Shown here: piece after piece, positions 33,045 through 45,247 of the stretch | Numbering within the stretch: the stretch's first letter is position 1 | How the letters are laid out: every line of letters begins with the position of its first letter | Notes under the pieces: model-generated | The model's input: the letters and a program-made list of their open reading frames with translations, nothing else | Told to the model about the DNA's origin: nothing | Database searches by the model: none | Assembly: GCA_948474755.1 (NCBI GenBank) | Contig: CAOLHI010001243.1 | Coordinates: 124,001-188,000 of the forward strand | DNA length: 64,000 nt | Direction: 5' to 3' | Origin: Ctenosaura bakeri | Lineage: Eukaryota > Chordata > Lepidosauria > Squamata > Iguanidae | Program-made: the position numbers and the translations under genes

Positions 33045-33152
33045 GGAATATTGCTCCCAGAATACAACTCACAGAATCCTTGTAGCCAGCATAGCCAGCA
33101 CCTCAGGGATTCTGAGAGCTGTAGTCCAAAACAACTTTTCCAGGCTGTTGTG
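33045..33152. repeat. Interspersed repeat with CCCAGAAT / ATTCTGAGAG arms
   Basis: CTCCCAGAATACAACTC and GGGATTCTGAGAGCTGTAG flank CCAGCATAGCCAGCACC. A second, shorter copy at 45845-45925 shares the CAGCCAGCATG core and TTGTAGTCCAAA...CCAAGCTGT. The palindromic arms suggest an old DNA transposon. Confidence 0.5.
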
Positions 33153-33984
33153 TTGATGACATTATAAAACTCTCTCTTTAACCTAAAGATCACTTATGTT
33201 GAATAATGATCACTCTTGAGCATTTCAGTGGCTGTAGATAATGAAAGGGCAGGACAGAATCAAGACATGAGCAGTGTATGTTGTGCCAAAGAATAATTTT
33301 ATACCTAGGCCAAAGGCATTTATTTAGGTTTTAAATGTGACTGTCTGACTTTAAACCAGGCTAAGTTTTGCACTCTTTTTTCTTTCATTCTGCAGATCTT
33401 CACATGGAAAAATTCTCGTCATGCTAATAGATAACCTGAGGGAATTGTAAAAGCTTAGATCACACAAAAAAGATCAAGAGCACAAGATCTGAGGGAAGTA
33501 TTTTTCAATTATATCTAAGAAAAGGTTTCCGTACCCATGGTACTTAAAACTTAATACAAAACCAGGATCTTTTGTATTTTATCTGTGCAAATCCCATTAG
33601 CATTGGTGGGGTTAACCCAAGTGTTACTGAGGGCAAAGTTTGGTGGTTGCCGAAAGCTAACACAGCATTGATTCTGTTTCGTTTTAGCTGCCTCATCTAA
33701 TGAGCTCCTGGAATCGCAGAGTGAACAATACAAGGTTGGGGTGGGGCAAAATGGAAGGTTTGTACTGTTTCTGACTGACCCGAGCAGTTTTTGTTCAGCA
33801 TGGTGTCATCCAAAAGAAACTAGTCATATGAAATCAGAATGCCAGGATATAATTTCTATAGAACAGTGTCCAATTTATTTGAAGCAGGGTATAGTCTAAA
33901 GCAAGTCTTAATGAAAGAACTGGGACTTATATTTTCCAAAGTATCCTTTTACTCAGTATACAATCCTCTTACAACACACAGAAG
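33153..33984. other. Unique DNA, nothing recognised
   Basis: Short open frames only. A 3' splice site-like tract TCTTTCATTCTGCAG (about 33381-33395) has no open exon behind it. Confidence 0.45.
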
Positions 33985-34065
33985 GGATGGGGAACCTCAG
34001 CCCCTCCAGATGTTCCTGGAGTTCAGTTCCCATCAACCCTAGCCATGATAATCACCATTCCAGGT
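33985..34065. repeat. Palindromic repeat, half copy (CCTCCAGATGTT type)
   Basis: GGATGGGGAACCTCAGCCCC, TCCAGATGTTCCTGGAG and TTCCCATCAACCCTAGCC fit a common squamate foldback repeat. Other half or decayed copies are at 4084, 44035 and 48866. Confidence 0.55.
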
Positions 34066-34190
34066 GAAAATATAGGGGCTTATAGAATTGGATACTCCTA
34101 CTTTGGATACTACAGTCATTTTCCAGATAAAATGAGGCTATATACCCATCCATCTGAGGTTAAACAATAAAGGCAAGCTGTTATAAACCA

Positions 34191-34404
34191 GGAGCCCTTT
34201 AACACAACACAATTAGACAATTATGATTCCACTTTAATTGCCATGCCAACATCCTATGGAATCTTCGGATTTACAGTTTAGAGAGAGATATTTAGAATTT
34301 TTATTCTAGAATTTAGAATATTTAGAGAGCACTACAGGCTTCTCAGCTTACAAAACCCAAGATGCCATAAAATGTTGCCATGGCAGTTAAAGTGGAAGGG
34401 CTCC
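34191..34404. mobile_element. Diverged foldback MITE (copy F5)
   Basis: GGAGCCCTTTAACAC on the left and TTAAAGTGGAAGGGCTCC on the right are near complements. CAACATCCTATGGAATC and its partner ATGCCATAAAATGTTGCC lie between. It is related to F1-F4, but with different outer ends and an AT-rich centre with repeated TTTAGAATAT (34280-34330). Confidence 0.6.
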
Positions 34405-34729
34405 AAGTCAGACTGTCTGCCTATGGTCATGTTATGTTCCTTCACGTAGACTGTCTAGTGAGTGACCTTCTGAGGGCTCTGTCAATAGTTCTTTGCATCA
34501 CCCACTTCTCTGTCCATTGGAAATGAGAACAGAATCAGGAAACATGGACAGAATTGGGACCTTCTGCAGACAACATATGATCCCAGAGTAGCTATGTGTC
34601 CTCTCCCAAAGAATCCTCCTTTGAGCATGATTTGACTTCTAATATAACTTTCCTACTGTATCTCTTTGTTACTCCATTGGAAAAACCCTATTCCAGGGTC
34701 TACAATTTTGATATTAAAATATGATTCAA
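34405..34729. other. Unique DNA, nothing recognised
   Basis: No gene or repeat recognised. Confidence 0.45.
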
Positions 34730-35524
34730 TGTGCCTGAGACGTCACCTGGATGGGCACGTATGCAGCAATGGTCAAACAATCGAAAACCAGGTCAGGTCA
34801 GTAAAATCCCCAGTCACGTAGCCCCAGGAGACCTCAAGTTGTGCAAACCCACAATAAACAAAGGGTCCTCAGCCCCTGAGAAGCTGACTTGAGGGGATTA
34901 GTGTGTTTGCCCCAAGCTGAGCAAATATCCTATCAAGCGAGGACCATTTACATGAAGTCGCACCACAACCAAATGCAGCCGAAGATCCTGTGACTTTGGC
35001 AACACCTTGTAATCTCATCATGCAAAGGAAGTTACCATTGTGGAGATTCTTTCTCATTGCAACACTCATTGTTCTCCCTGGGAAAGGATTAGCCCTCCAG
35101 GTACCTTTTCCCCTACAAATAGTCCCAGTTTTTGAGTGGTTCTTTGGATTACTCCTGGTCACCCCAGCTGACCTTTTCTCTGTCCATTGAGTAATCCCCT
35201 CAGCCCTCTCTGTGCTGAGCCCCACTTCTCTGCTGTTTTTCCCAGACCAAGGACTTCAGGAAAAGGTGTAGTATTACTCCAGCTACGACCTCTTCAATAT
35301 TCCCCTATCCAGTTTCCTCTCTTTTACTTCTTAATAGGTCTTGAGTGATTGTGTGAGTGATTGCGTTGCTGTGTGAGACTTTCATTCAATAAAATCATTT
35401 ATTGGACATTCTTGTTTGGTTTTTGGCTTGGCCTGACCCCGTAAAAACTGGGTAAAAGACCCCACTAGGTTACCCTGCCTCTCGCATTGCTATTGCTTGT
35501 GCTCTGGCTAGTTTCCATTCCCCA
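34730..35524 (+). mobile_element. Retroviral-type solo LTR, third family
   Basis: Begins TGTGCCTGAGACGTCACC, which includes a CRE-like GACGTCAC. It has a TATA-like TACAAATAG near 35113 and a poly(A) signal AATAAA at 35388-35393, followed by TTGG...TTTTTGGCTTGGCCTGACCC and a pyrimidine/T-rich end near CCCCA at 35524. The order fits U3-R-U5 on the plus strand. The ends are not fixed by a clean target duplication (TCAA left, TCAT right). No gag, pol or env adjoins it. Confidence 0.65.
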
Positions 35525-38500
35525 TCATGTAGAGCACATTGAGGTGTCCCCCAAGGGACCCCAGAAATCAGGGTAACATCTTCTCTTCCTATGTTGCATT
35601 TCAGCTGCTGTTACAAGTCAGTTTCATTTATACTTCTAAATTTCCACTCATAACATGGAAAATGTTCTCTTTTTTTTGGATTAAAATTCCCAGAATCTCC
35701 CAGTCAGCATGGACAGTTGAACTCAGCATATTATGAGTTCAATAGGATTTCAGTGGAATAATGGCTAATGTAATTTCTACCTGGCAATTATAGATTTTAC
35801 TCTCTCTCATGAAGTCAACTCTAGAACACACTGATCCAACCATTGGTAGGGTCCGGCATATCAGCAGTTATAGACATTACCTGGCTAATAGCAGCACTGA
35901 TGTACAGACTCTTTGTGCATCTCTATAATCACTAATAATAAAACACTTGACATTGCTCTGAATAGTTACTATGGATGGTTTCAATTCTGTTTGTCTTTGC
36001 CCACTGAGGATAGGTAAGCAAGGCAAGTGGGTGTATTTTCATTTTATGTTCAACCACTAATCATTCCCATTTAGAATTTAAGCAGTCTGGTATGCGTAAA
36101 CTCCTGGGAACTACATCTTAATCTAACATTTACCCTCCTATGTTCTGAACATGGCTAAATTGACCATAACTAATTTTGACCATAACTAATTTTGTTTTTG
36201 CTCTGTTGGCAATGGGGGCAATGTTTTATACCAATGAGTTAAAATGTTTCCATTTTGTATATTGGAACTCTGCCTGTGCAGTTTGCAGTGCCAGCTGGCT
36301 CTTTTCCAGTGCAGAGAATCAACTCGTCCTTTGCAGCTCTCAATTGTCCCTTTGGAAACACAACAAAACAAATTAAAATTGAAATAAAAAAGAGGAAAGC
36401 TGGATCCCCAGCCACAAATGGAGGATAAAGACATTTCTACCTCCCTCTGATATGTCACATTAAGTAGGTAAATTATATTATATTAGAAGATATAGGGAAG
36501 AGTTTTGGTTTACTAAAGTATATCCTACTTAGTTCTATTAATAAATCCATCTCCATGCCTCCAGACATTAGGTACCTGACTGATAGCAACAGCCAATATT
36601 ATGGATCAGGATTGGAAAAAAATGCATGTTGTAATGGTATCAAGGGTTAAGTTGAACTGAATGTTATGGAGGGAAAGAACTTGAAGGTTACTTGCTGTTT
36701 GTGCCATGTTGACCACACTGTGTGGTTTTGGCTTCCTACAAGTAGATTCTGTGTTAGTCTATACAGTCAGACTCTCTATGTGAGCAGTTGTGATGCTGAG
36801 ATCACTTATTTGATCAGAGTATATTTGCATACATGTACAACTAAAGCATACTGATAGCTGTAGCAGCACTTGTAGAACTATTGTGTACATTGAAAGCAAT
36901 GCTGTCCATCTCTGAGTTGCTGAATGCATAGTTCATGGTAATGTTTCCTGCTGTGACTATGAGGCTCTGACTAAAGGTGAGGAAGTACCAAATTAGCTCT
37001 ATCTCCTAATACTCGTTGGTTGAATTCTTCAACATCTTCCTCAAAATCCATATTGCTGTGTCATTTCAATATGAACAACATTTCTGTAGCTTGTCAGAAT
37101 AAGGTTTCATTAGCAAGCCTAACCAAAGAGAAGAGAACAAAATGGGGAAAAAAAAAAACCCCACAAAAACTTCAATGTACAGAATTCATCTTACTGGTAC
37201 TATTAGTCCTTGACCTTTCTTGAATTGTGAGTTTATTCAAAAGTTTAAGAAAATGGAGAACCTTAGTTTAGCTTAAGAAAAGTCTTGGATAATAGGAAGG
37301 TGTACTCTAAATGATATCCCTTGAGTCACCTTTTTGCCTTTGAGAACGAGTATGTTTAACAAGGCTGTTTCTACACAGAGAACATATATTTTTAAAATGA
37401 GGTGAAATTGTAGAAAGCATCCATGCCCTTTAGAACACTTCACACTCTTAAGAGTCTTTCTACAGGTCTCAAGGGAAAGTTGTAACAAAGTTTACCAACT
37501 TAAATTAGGATTTTATGTTATGAATTATTGGTTTGCTCTGAATTTATTGTATGCTGAAGAAACCAACACAAAAAGCTGTTCGTTATATTTCTAAAATGAT
37601 GTATTTTTCTTTATTTCCCCCCCTCAAATGTCATAGAATTACTGATCATTAATGCAACTGATCTATAATATCACTGAAGCTGGTAGAGATATATGAACTC
37701 TGAATTATCTGAAGAACTTAGTTTCATAAACACCTGGTGTTCTCATGCCACTCATTGAAAAGTGGACTTTGATGTAATAACAGTGTAAAAGACTTACATG
37801 TGGTCTCCTCATGGGTTCTAGGATTTCCTTATTCAGCTGCTGAGACCAAATCAAAAGCTGCTGTCACTGTTTCTTCACTGGCACTCAGTGGTGTTGTGGA
37901 CATGGTTGAGGTGCGTGAGTTCATCATGAAAGTGATCAAAGGCACACTATTAAGGAGTTGGATCATTCCATACAAGCAAAACTGTTTGAACTAGGAGCCA
38001 ATCAAAATATGGACCACTAATAATTCTAGCAATGTCCTTCTTTTCCAAGAGCAAATCTTTGTAAAGGTAGCAGGTTTTAATTGCACATTAAAGACCAAGC
38101 CACTCCAAAATGTTGCTAGATGTTCCATTTTCTATCCAGCTACATTATATACTGTATAGACAGCTAAACTTGAAGGATCATGAAGAATGGTGGTGGTAGA
38201 TAATCTCATTGTCCCTGCTAATCAGAAAGTCTCATTGTTCTGACCCCATTAGACATTATTCCATTATTCCATTACATCCCAGCTGGAAGCCCAAATACCT
38301 ACTATTTGGTAGATTGATACTGTAAGCATATAAGAATTCAGAAGACACACATTGTACATGCATTCCATTTGATGGCTCGTTTGTCTCTTTGTGAACATCC
38401 GTTAATTGTTCTCTTTAATTTCTTCTTGAATTTAGGCTGATGTCTTACTTGCATCAATTCCTATAAAACAGGAAAATGATGGCAACTGATTAGAAGTGTG

Positions 38501-38988
38501 TTGGTTTGGATTTGAACATTCATTTGATCCTGGATGATTTATCGCTTGCTGATATATTTGTTAGGGCATCAATATGTTGTGTGCTATCTGTTGGCAGTCC
38601 AAATATTACCATTCTTGGCCTTACTGTGTTATATATTAATAAGCATGGCTATGGAAATAATGTGAAGGACACTGAGGAATGGAATTAGATAATATCTGTT
38701 TGTGGTTGTTTTCACTGTCCAGTCTAAATCTAGACTTAGCCAGTGAGATTTAAGTTGACTGTACTAATATCCAACCCATTTTCTCTGTATGCTGAAGGGT
38801 TCCATTAGAAGACAGATTAGCTTAACTATTTAGGAATATCATAATAAACAATAGGCAGTTATTGTCTGTTTCTACATTTTTCAACAGTGGCGCTAAAGCT
38901 ACTTTTCCACTCTAGACCATGCTGTCATAAATATTGTGTGGCCTTTCTTAGGTTCACCATGTAAGGACAATGAATGGATATGTATGTG
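35525..38988. other. Unique DNA, no gene seen
   Basis: A 17-base unit (GACCATAACTAATTTT) is repeated twice in tandem near 36160-36195. The remainder is AT-rich with short frames. A 64-codon frame at 37800-37994 has no recognised motif. Confidence 0.5.
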
Positions 38989-38989
38989 T

Positions 38990-39020
<31 letters not shown>

Positions 39021-39023
39021 ATA

Positions 39024-39069
<46 letters not shown>
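38989..39069. repeat. Compound (GT)n-(AT)n microsatellite
   Basis: A (GT)n tract, a TATGTATATG transition and a long (AT)n tract. Frames through it give artificial repeats of valine/cysteine and isoleucine/tyrosine. Confidence 0.95.
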
Positions 39070-39071
<2 letters not shown>

Positions 39072-41257
39072 ATTCCCCCAGCAATCCCCAGAGAGGTTAT
39101 CATGTTATTTCTCTATGCTAATTCTCCTATTAGACCACTGCCATCCACAAAGAAGGTAAAACTGTATGTGGCCAGCTGAGGATTCAAATAGCTGATCCAG
39201 GTTATCACATGCCATTTCAGGGCTGTAAAGGGTCATGCTAGCTTCAAAAGGTAAGAAAGCCTTCACTTTGAAGCCGCTCTGAACCACTTTGAAGATGAAA
39301 GACACCACATATTACTTATGCTGCATAACACCAGTCACAGACTAATATGGGCATCATAGATGGATTCTGACCTCAAAATGTGCAAAGTCAGTGCATGTCA
39401 GCTTCTAAAAACCTTGTCTTGCACACTGAAAGCTGTATTCCAGAAATCCTCTTATCATGACTCTCCACCGGAGAACATTCCATAATGGGAAAAATGAATT
39501 GATAAATTAAGTTTTGGAACGTGTGAATCTTAGAAGACCTGAAGCAAGTATGGTGTCCGTATGTGAAGAGGAGAGGACTATATTTCTACATTTGAAATAC
39601 ATGCATTTCATAGTTCTGCATAATCTGTCATGAGGTAATAATTCAAACAAAAAGAAATTGTGAGATATTCTCCCACAGATGGTCATAACTTGGACTCTTT
39701 TTACACTTACAAAACTGAAGTCTGCTTAGATTATTTTCATATCCCCTTTTTTTGGCTTCAGAATGTTCAGTGAAGAAGAGAGATTCACTCGGGTTAAAAA
39801 GAAAAAGAAAAAAAGAAAGAAAAGAGAAGTTGGTGCACTCTCTTTGAGGAGGCACATTAAACGATTTAAACCAGCAGTGCCTTCTAGCAATCTAGCAATT
39901 TAGTCAGTTCCCTGCTGCAGCCTCTCCCAGTACTTTCTAAATATTGCATGAGGTACTTAAAGGTGAGGACACAGCTGTTGTGAATATCCATATCCATAAA
40001 TCATCATTAATGACAAGACTTTAGTGACAGAGTTCTCTGGGCGACTATTGCTCCAGTCTCAAATGGGATCGGCAATCCCTTTAAAAATGCATCAGTTCTT
40101 TTCCACTCTTTACATTGCACAGGCTTATCAAACATTATTAACCCCGTTACGTCTTGGGCAGAGTGTAATAAATGCTCTTTCTCTCCCCTTTCCTATCTCC
40201 CTTGGCTGTTGCAAAAAGGGGAGAAAAGTGCTTTGGCAAAGAGGGGCTGCAACAAATCTTCCAAATTAGAGGATGAGAAAAAGAAGGAAGAATGATAGCT
40301 GCAAATACAACAGACCCTGATCTTCAAAGTAATCACTTTTATAGTACATTTTACACTGGATAATGCTTTGTAATACTTTTTACATTTATTGCAGGATTCT
40401 CTCCTAAGCCACAAACTGCTGTCAGAGACTAGCTCTCAAAAGGAGATGTCATAAAAGATTGACGTTAAACAATGCATCTCTCTGGATTTGCTGAAGCTAA
40501 CAGAATTAAGCATCTGCCTGCACAGACTTGAGAGAGCAAAAAACCACACAAGTGAACATTAGATATCTTCTTAGGTGTGGATTTGGGATATGGGATTTCT
40601 CTGCTATCTATGTTATACACCATACGTCTCTTACTAATAAAAGGCACACTTCAGCACCCCTGCCAGCATTCATACTCATGAATGTGAATAAATGCACATA
40701 CACAAACTCAGATAACCTTCTTTGCTCTTGTGGGTTTTATTTTTTTACTCCGCATCCTTGAAAATCCATTTTCAAGAGTACTCTGCTTGCCAATGCTGCC
40801 CAAGCCATAAATGTTTCAAATTTTCTTTTCTGGGAATGTACTATGGCTTCCCTATCTTATTATGAAAAGGGATCTCACTGCATTTTGATGATACAGGGAA
40901 ATTTAAAGGAGTGCAATGCAACTAATAAGCACACAGCTGGGGCCTACACTATGGAGTTCTTAGCATAATTAATAATTTGACTCAGCTCTTCCCTTCCAAA
41001 TTGGGATGTACGTGTTCACTAAGTTTCAATTAAAATTATTTTGGGGATGAAGGGCAAATATTGACTTCCATCTGCAAAAATGTGTAGAATGTACAACAAG
41101 AATGTACAACATATCCTTTCTCACAATATCAAACAGAAGTAAGTTCTACTGAAATCAGGTATGTATATAAAGAATTTTAGCTTGTATATGTGTGTTTTTA
41201 TGTATATGTGGCTTCTTTAAACTATATTTTAAACAATCAACCACATTTACTCCCACT
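39070..41257. other. Unique DNA, candidate conserved elements
   Basis: No gene recognised. Stretches 40020-40270 and 40880-41060 are complex, balanced in base content and repeat-free, and stand out from the surrounding AT-rich decay; they are candidates for conserved non-coding elements. A 13-base unit (GAATGTACAACA) is tandemly doubled near 41087-41112. Confidence 0.4.
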
Positions 41258-41335
41258 ATTTATCTACACTGCACAGTTATAGCTATTTTATTCCACTCCT
41301 GGGATTTGTTGTTTGGTAAGCTATTTGGAAGGCAC
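41258..41335. mobile_element. Foldback MITE remnant (copy F6b)
   Basis: ACACTGCACAGTTATAGCTA and TTTATTCCACTCCTGGGATT with TTGTTGTTTGGTAAGC are left-arm sequences of the foldback family. The right arm is not seen. Confidence 0.5.
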
Positions 41336-41762
41336 CAATGCACCCTGAAAAGAGAAGGATTGAGGATTAAATTAAGAAAATACAATCCTAACCTGACTAG
41401 CTAAACATTCCTATTCTACTCACAATATAGATGTATACTGGCTCCAGTGATACTCATGGGAAACTGGGTATCTGGAGTTCCTTCTCCAGGCTATGCCAGG
41501 GTTCCCTTGATACAATGAGGTAGGCTGCATCTCTTAGAAGACCCTTCCACCAGTCCCAAAAGTCTCTCTCATGTGCTGTGGGGCCATGTTTTTGTAATCT
41601 CTCACCACAAAGTGTTTGGAAGCTCCCCTACTTCTCACAAGCTGGTAATCCACTTTGGGTGACTGTCTCTCATGATTACTGCTGATGCTATGTGATGTAA
41701 TCCCCCAAATGTATTCTAACCCATCATACCATTAACTGATTGTTTACCTGAAAGTGATCCCA
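41336..41762. other. Unique DNA, nothing recognised
   Basis: No gene or repeat recognised. Confidence 0.45.
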
Positions 41763-42664
41763 TGTTACCTTGTTTACTGGGGGTCCCGGGAGGGACACTT
41801 AAACAACCTTAGCATTATGCAAAATGGGAAAATTAGTCAAGAGCACTGGTTGGCACTAAGAAAGGCAGGGTAACACAGCAGGATCTTGTAATCCAATGTT
41901 TAGGCCAAGTCAAGAAGCAAACCGTGTTGGAAATAATGAATGATCTTTATTAAATACAGGCACACAATGTAAGCAACACACGCACACAGATAACTAAGGA
42001 AAATAAAGGTTTGAGTATGACAGCGGGATTTTCAGAGGGATAGTTGATTTGGATGATACGAAACCTGTTCCTGAAGCCCGGAAAGAAGATAGAGAGCGAT
42101 GCTGGGGTTCGATGTATCTCAGCGCATGGAGCTGAGGGGAAGCTCACCAAGCAAAGTGGCAGCAAGGCGGTCTGGAACTCGGGAGCGATCCGAGCATGGT
42201 CTCGGAATCAGGGGTTTTTATAGAGGGAAATGTGACTGCAGGCTATGCCATACTTGGGGAAAACAATGAGTTTTAGGAGTGGAACAAAGCTTTGGAAATG
42301 TCAGAATTTAGCATGATTGAGTTAAGTCCAAATTGACAAAGAGGTAGACAGTATGCAAATACTCAGTGCTTGGCAGTGGAGTATTCAGCTTGCCAGGGTG
42401 CCTGCTCGGGGCAGGAAGTCCTTTGTAAACAGTGTACATACATAATAAGGGTGTTTGCAGAGAGGTCTCCTAAAGCAAGGATCTGGCTATTTCTGGCCTG
42501 CCTGGGTAGAGAATGGAAAGTTCAGCAATTAGTGGCCAAACCTAGTTCTGTGCTTATCCAGGGGCCTCACAAACACATGGAGAGGGGTGGTGGAAGAGAG
42601 CCAAATTATTGATATCAAAATGATATCTGGGGGTATCTCCAAGTAGACCTAAACTGCAGTAACA
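41763..42664 (-). mobile_element. Solo retroviral-type LTR (copy 2)
   Basis: Begins TGTTAC and ends GTAACA, a perfect 6-bp inverted end, with CCCA on both sides (41759-41762 and 42665-42668). On the minus strand it has TATAAAAACCCC (complement of 42211-42222) and, downstream, AATAAA (complement of 41946-41951), which orders U3-R-U5 on that strand. It is the better-kept sister of the LTR at 11251. No internal retroviral genes adjoin it. Confidence 0.85.
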
Positions 42665-42668
42665 CCCA

Positions 42669-44034
42669 CACCATCAACTTTGCTGCCTAAAGTATTAGCA
42701 GAACCCATTATCACATACCTCCCGAAACTCAGATTGTCTGGGAACAAGGCGGAGGCTGGAATTACACCACCTGTGATTTCATCTGTGAGCTAGGAAAGAA
42801 CAGAGTTACATGCAAAACACACAATACTACAACTCGTTATGCTATCTATTAGCATACAGGTAGAAAACATTTTCCTTTAGCCTCCCACAAGTCCTTTGCA
42901 TGAGAGAGTATCTGATATATGGTTGAAGCTCCCAGGCACAAGACTTTGGTCTTGGTCTTATTAACTGGAAGTAACCCCACATTCCCCAACTATGTTGCCC
43001 AAGATAACAACAGAGACCATTATCATCCTCTTGTTTTTCAAAACTAACCCCTTGCAATTTTAATTACAAAATGCCAGTGTTGTTGCACCACAGAACTGAT
43101 CTGAAGCATTTAGGTTTAGCCTGCCTAGTTTCCAAGGCCTTTAGTGTAAACAGAATAGTGAATTGAGATCAGTGAAACAGGAGAAAGCATCCAATGATTT
43201 TTAGGATGTCTGTTATTAAGATTACCATTTCATCAAGTACCAGTCTAAATAGTTCAATACTCTAGCCAGTTGCAGGATTTAAGACCTTTTCCAACTTTCG
43301 TTGCCTGAGAAATGGACTTTCAGGCAGGTCTACTGCAATTTTTTTGACACCTTGAAAAAAACAACAGGAGGCTATGTGCTTGTTCCCTTGAAATGACAAC
43401 CTCCAGGGATATTCTGAAAGAATTGTATCTCAAATCCTAAAGTTCTGCTCTCCATGTCCAGACTTGCTCAAATTAATTACTTGTTTAATTTTTTATGGAT
43501 ATTTCTATCCCACCCCAAAAACATCAAATGCACTCTCCTCCCATCCACTTCATGATCACCATAATACCCCCAACAGTACATGAGGAAGTGACAATGTACA
43601 AAAGCATGAGCCAGCACATGAACCACATCTTTCATTCAACACAAGTTACACTTACCAGGTGGCAACCTATGTTGTTGGAAAAGAGAACTAATAACAAATA
43701 ACTTGTTATCTGCAATGCATCTGTATAACTGTCCATGAATTTCAGTGAGAAGACCTAGTAGAAGTAAATTCAGAGGTGTGGGTGTAAAAATTCAGAAGTA
43801 TGACCACAGTTGTGCAACCATTAAATGAAAAATGCCATTTTTGATGAGATGGCATTATCCTGATGTGAGCTTTTGAAGAAAAATAAAATGACTCTCTGTT
43901 TCTAGTGTTTATGTCCATTTTGGGAATATAATATACTCTGTTGGAGGTGGTTGGTAGAGTTGGGAGTTCCCCTGCTTTAGGGAAATAGGCAACACTATAC
44001 AGCAGTAGTTTATAACTGGGGTGGGGAAGTAATT
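42669..44034. other. Mostly unique; short LINE-tail piece
   Basis: TTAATTTTTTATGGATATTT with CTATCCCACCCC (about 43485-43520) resembles the start of the R1-type LINE tail on the minus strand. No gene recognised. Confidence 0.4.
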
Positions 44035-44105
44035 GTGGGGCTCCAGATACTGTTGGGCTAAAACTCCCTTCAGATGTATCAAGCATAGCCAATGGTAAAG
44101 AATTA
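44035..44105. repeat. Palindromic repeat, half copy (CCAGATACTGTTGGGC type)
   Basis: TGGGGCTCCAGATACTGTTG, GCTAAAACTCCCTTC and AGCATAGCCAATGG match the repeat seen at 33985. One arm only. Confidence 0.45.
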
Positions 44106-44433
44106 GGTAAGTGGTAGTTCAAAAACATATGGATGGCCACACTTGTGCATTACCGCTTTAAGAAAAAAGTGTGGCCTTTTATTGACATAAAGGAAAATAT
44201 GTATAGAAAAAGTAATTATAGAAGCAGCTAGGAAAAGCATCAGATGGTGTGAAGAATTGATAAGTATGTTTCTCCCTTTCATAAGCATGCTACTGAAAAA
44301 CATAAACCATTCCCATATCTACTTATTGGTACTTCTCTAAATGTGTGAGCCAATCCTGAAAGGATTTCAAAAGAACAGAACAAGAAGACACTAAGTCTAT
44401 CTTCCTCACTGATTTCTCAGGACAGGATTCTAT

Positions 44434-44612
44434 GACTATTTCCACACTAGCTTGTTATAGCGCTATGATTCCACTTGCAACATCCTATGGAATCCTGGGG
44501 TTTGCAGTTTCGGGAGGGGTGTCTGGCCCCTCCTGAAACTGCAAACCCCAGGATTCCATAGGATGTTGCAAGTGGAATCATAGCACTATAACAGGCTAGT
44601 GCGGAAATGGCC
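44434..44612. mobile_element. Foldback MITE (copy F6), almost perfect palindrome
   Basis: Left end GACTATTTCCACACTAG, right end CTAGTGCGGAAATGGCC, TAT on both sides (44431-44433 and 44613-44615). The two arms (about 44434-44520 and 44526-44612) are complementary over nearly their whole length with only a few mismatches and a very short centre. It is the best-preserved foldback of the window and probably the youngest or one homogenised by conversion. Confidence 0.9.
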
Positions 44613-44615
44613 TAT

Positions 44616-45244
44616 GAGTGGTAGAATGCATGCTCAGCATGCGGAAGGTCCCAAATTCTATCCTTAGTATTGCCAGAGAAAGAGACAGACAGTGGTTGAT
44701 GTGAGACCTGAAATTCCACATAACCTTTGCAAATGTTAGATTGGATGCACAAATAGCCCAAGCTACTGTAAAACATTTTTCTGTGTTCTATGTAATTAAC
44801 AAGTGGTTCCATAACATCAGGAAAACCAGTATGATTTACTGAGCTTGCCAGATTACTAAAGTTGTGTTTCTTCCTTGCTCACTGTTCACCTCCATCCAAA
44901 GTAACTCTCTGGGAATGGGAAGCAAGACAGTGTTCTTAGTTGCCCTGAGACATGTTCAATACAGAGATATGGATAGGTAAAAATGACTAATTCAGTAAAC
45001 TTCTTGAGTCAGAGGAAGCTTGCCTGCTGAACTCTGATTTACTTAGACTTTTGGAGCATTAAATGTTAATGCTGGAAGCTGGAAGGAGAGAAAACGACCA
45101 ACAAACCATTCTTCAGTCTTGACTGTACTGGGGAAAAGTGAACAGACCTTCTTTAAAAAGTCTCTTGAGAATGCTTTGTTCTCACAGCTTCTGATCTTAC
45201 TGCCTGCTCTGATAACAGATTATCCTTATATGCTTTACAGTATC
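44616..45244. other. Unique DNA, nothing recognised
   Basis: Between a foldback and a MITE. No gene seen. Confidence 0.45.
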
Positions 45245-45247
45245 CTA

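Noticed and set aside
38899..39179. Frames rich in Ile-Tyr, Cys-Val or His-Thr repeats
   Set aside because: Translations of the (GT)n-(AT)n microsatellite.
11251..42664. A single 31-kb provirus between the two sister LTRs
   Set aside because: Each LTR has its own 4-bp duplication (CTCC and CCCA), and no retroviral genes lie between them in order.
43742..44140. Minus-strand frame of 132 codons
   Set aside because: Includes a palindromic repeat half copy and shows no domain.
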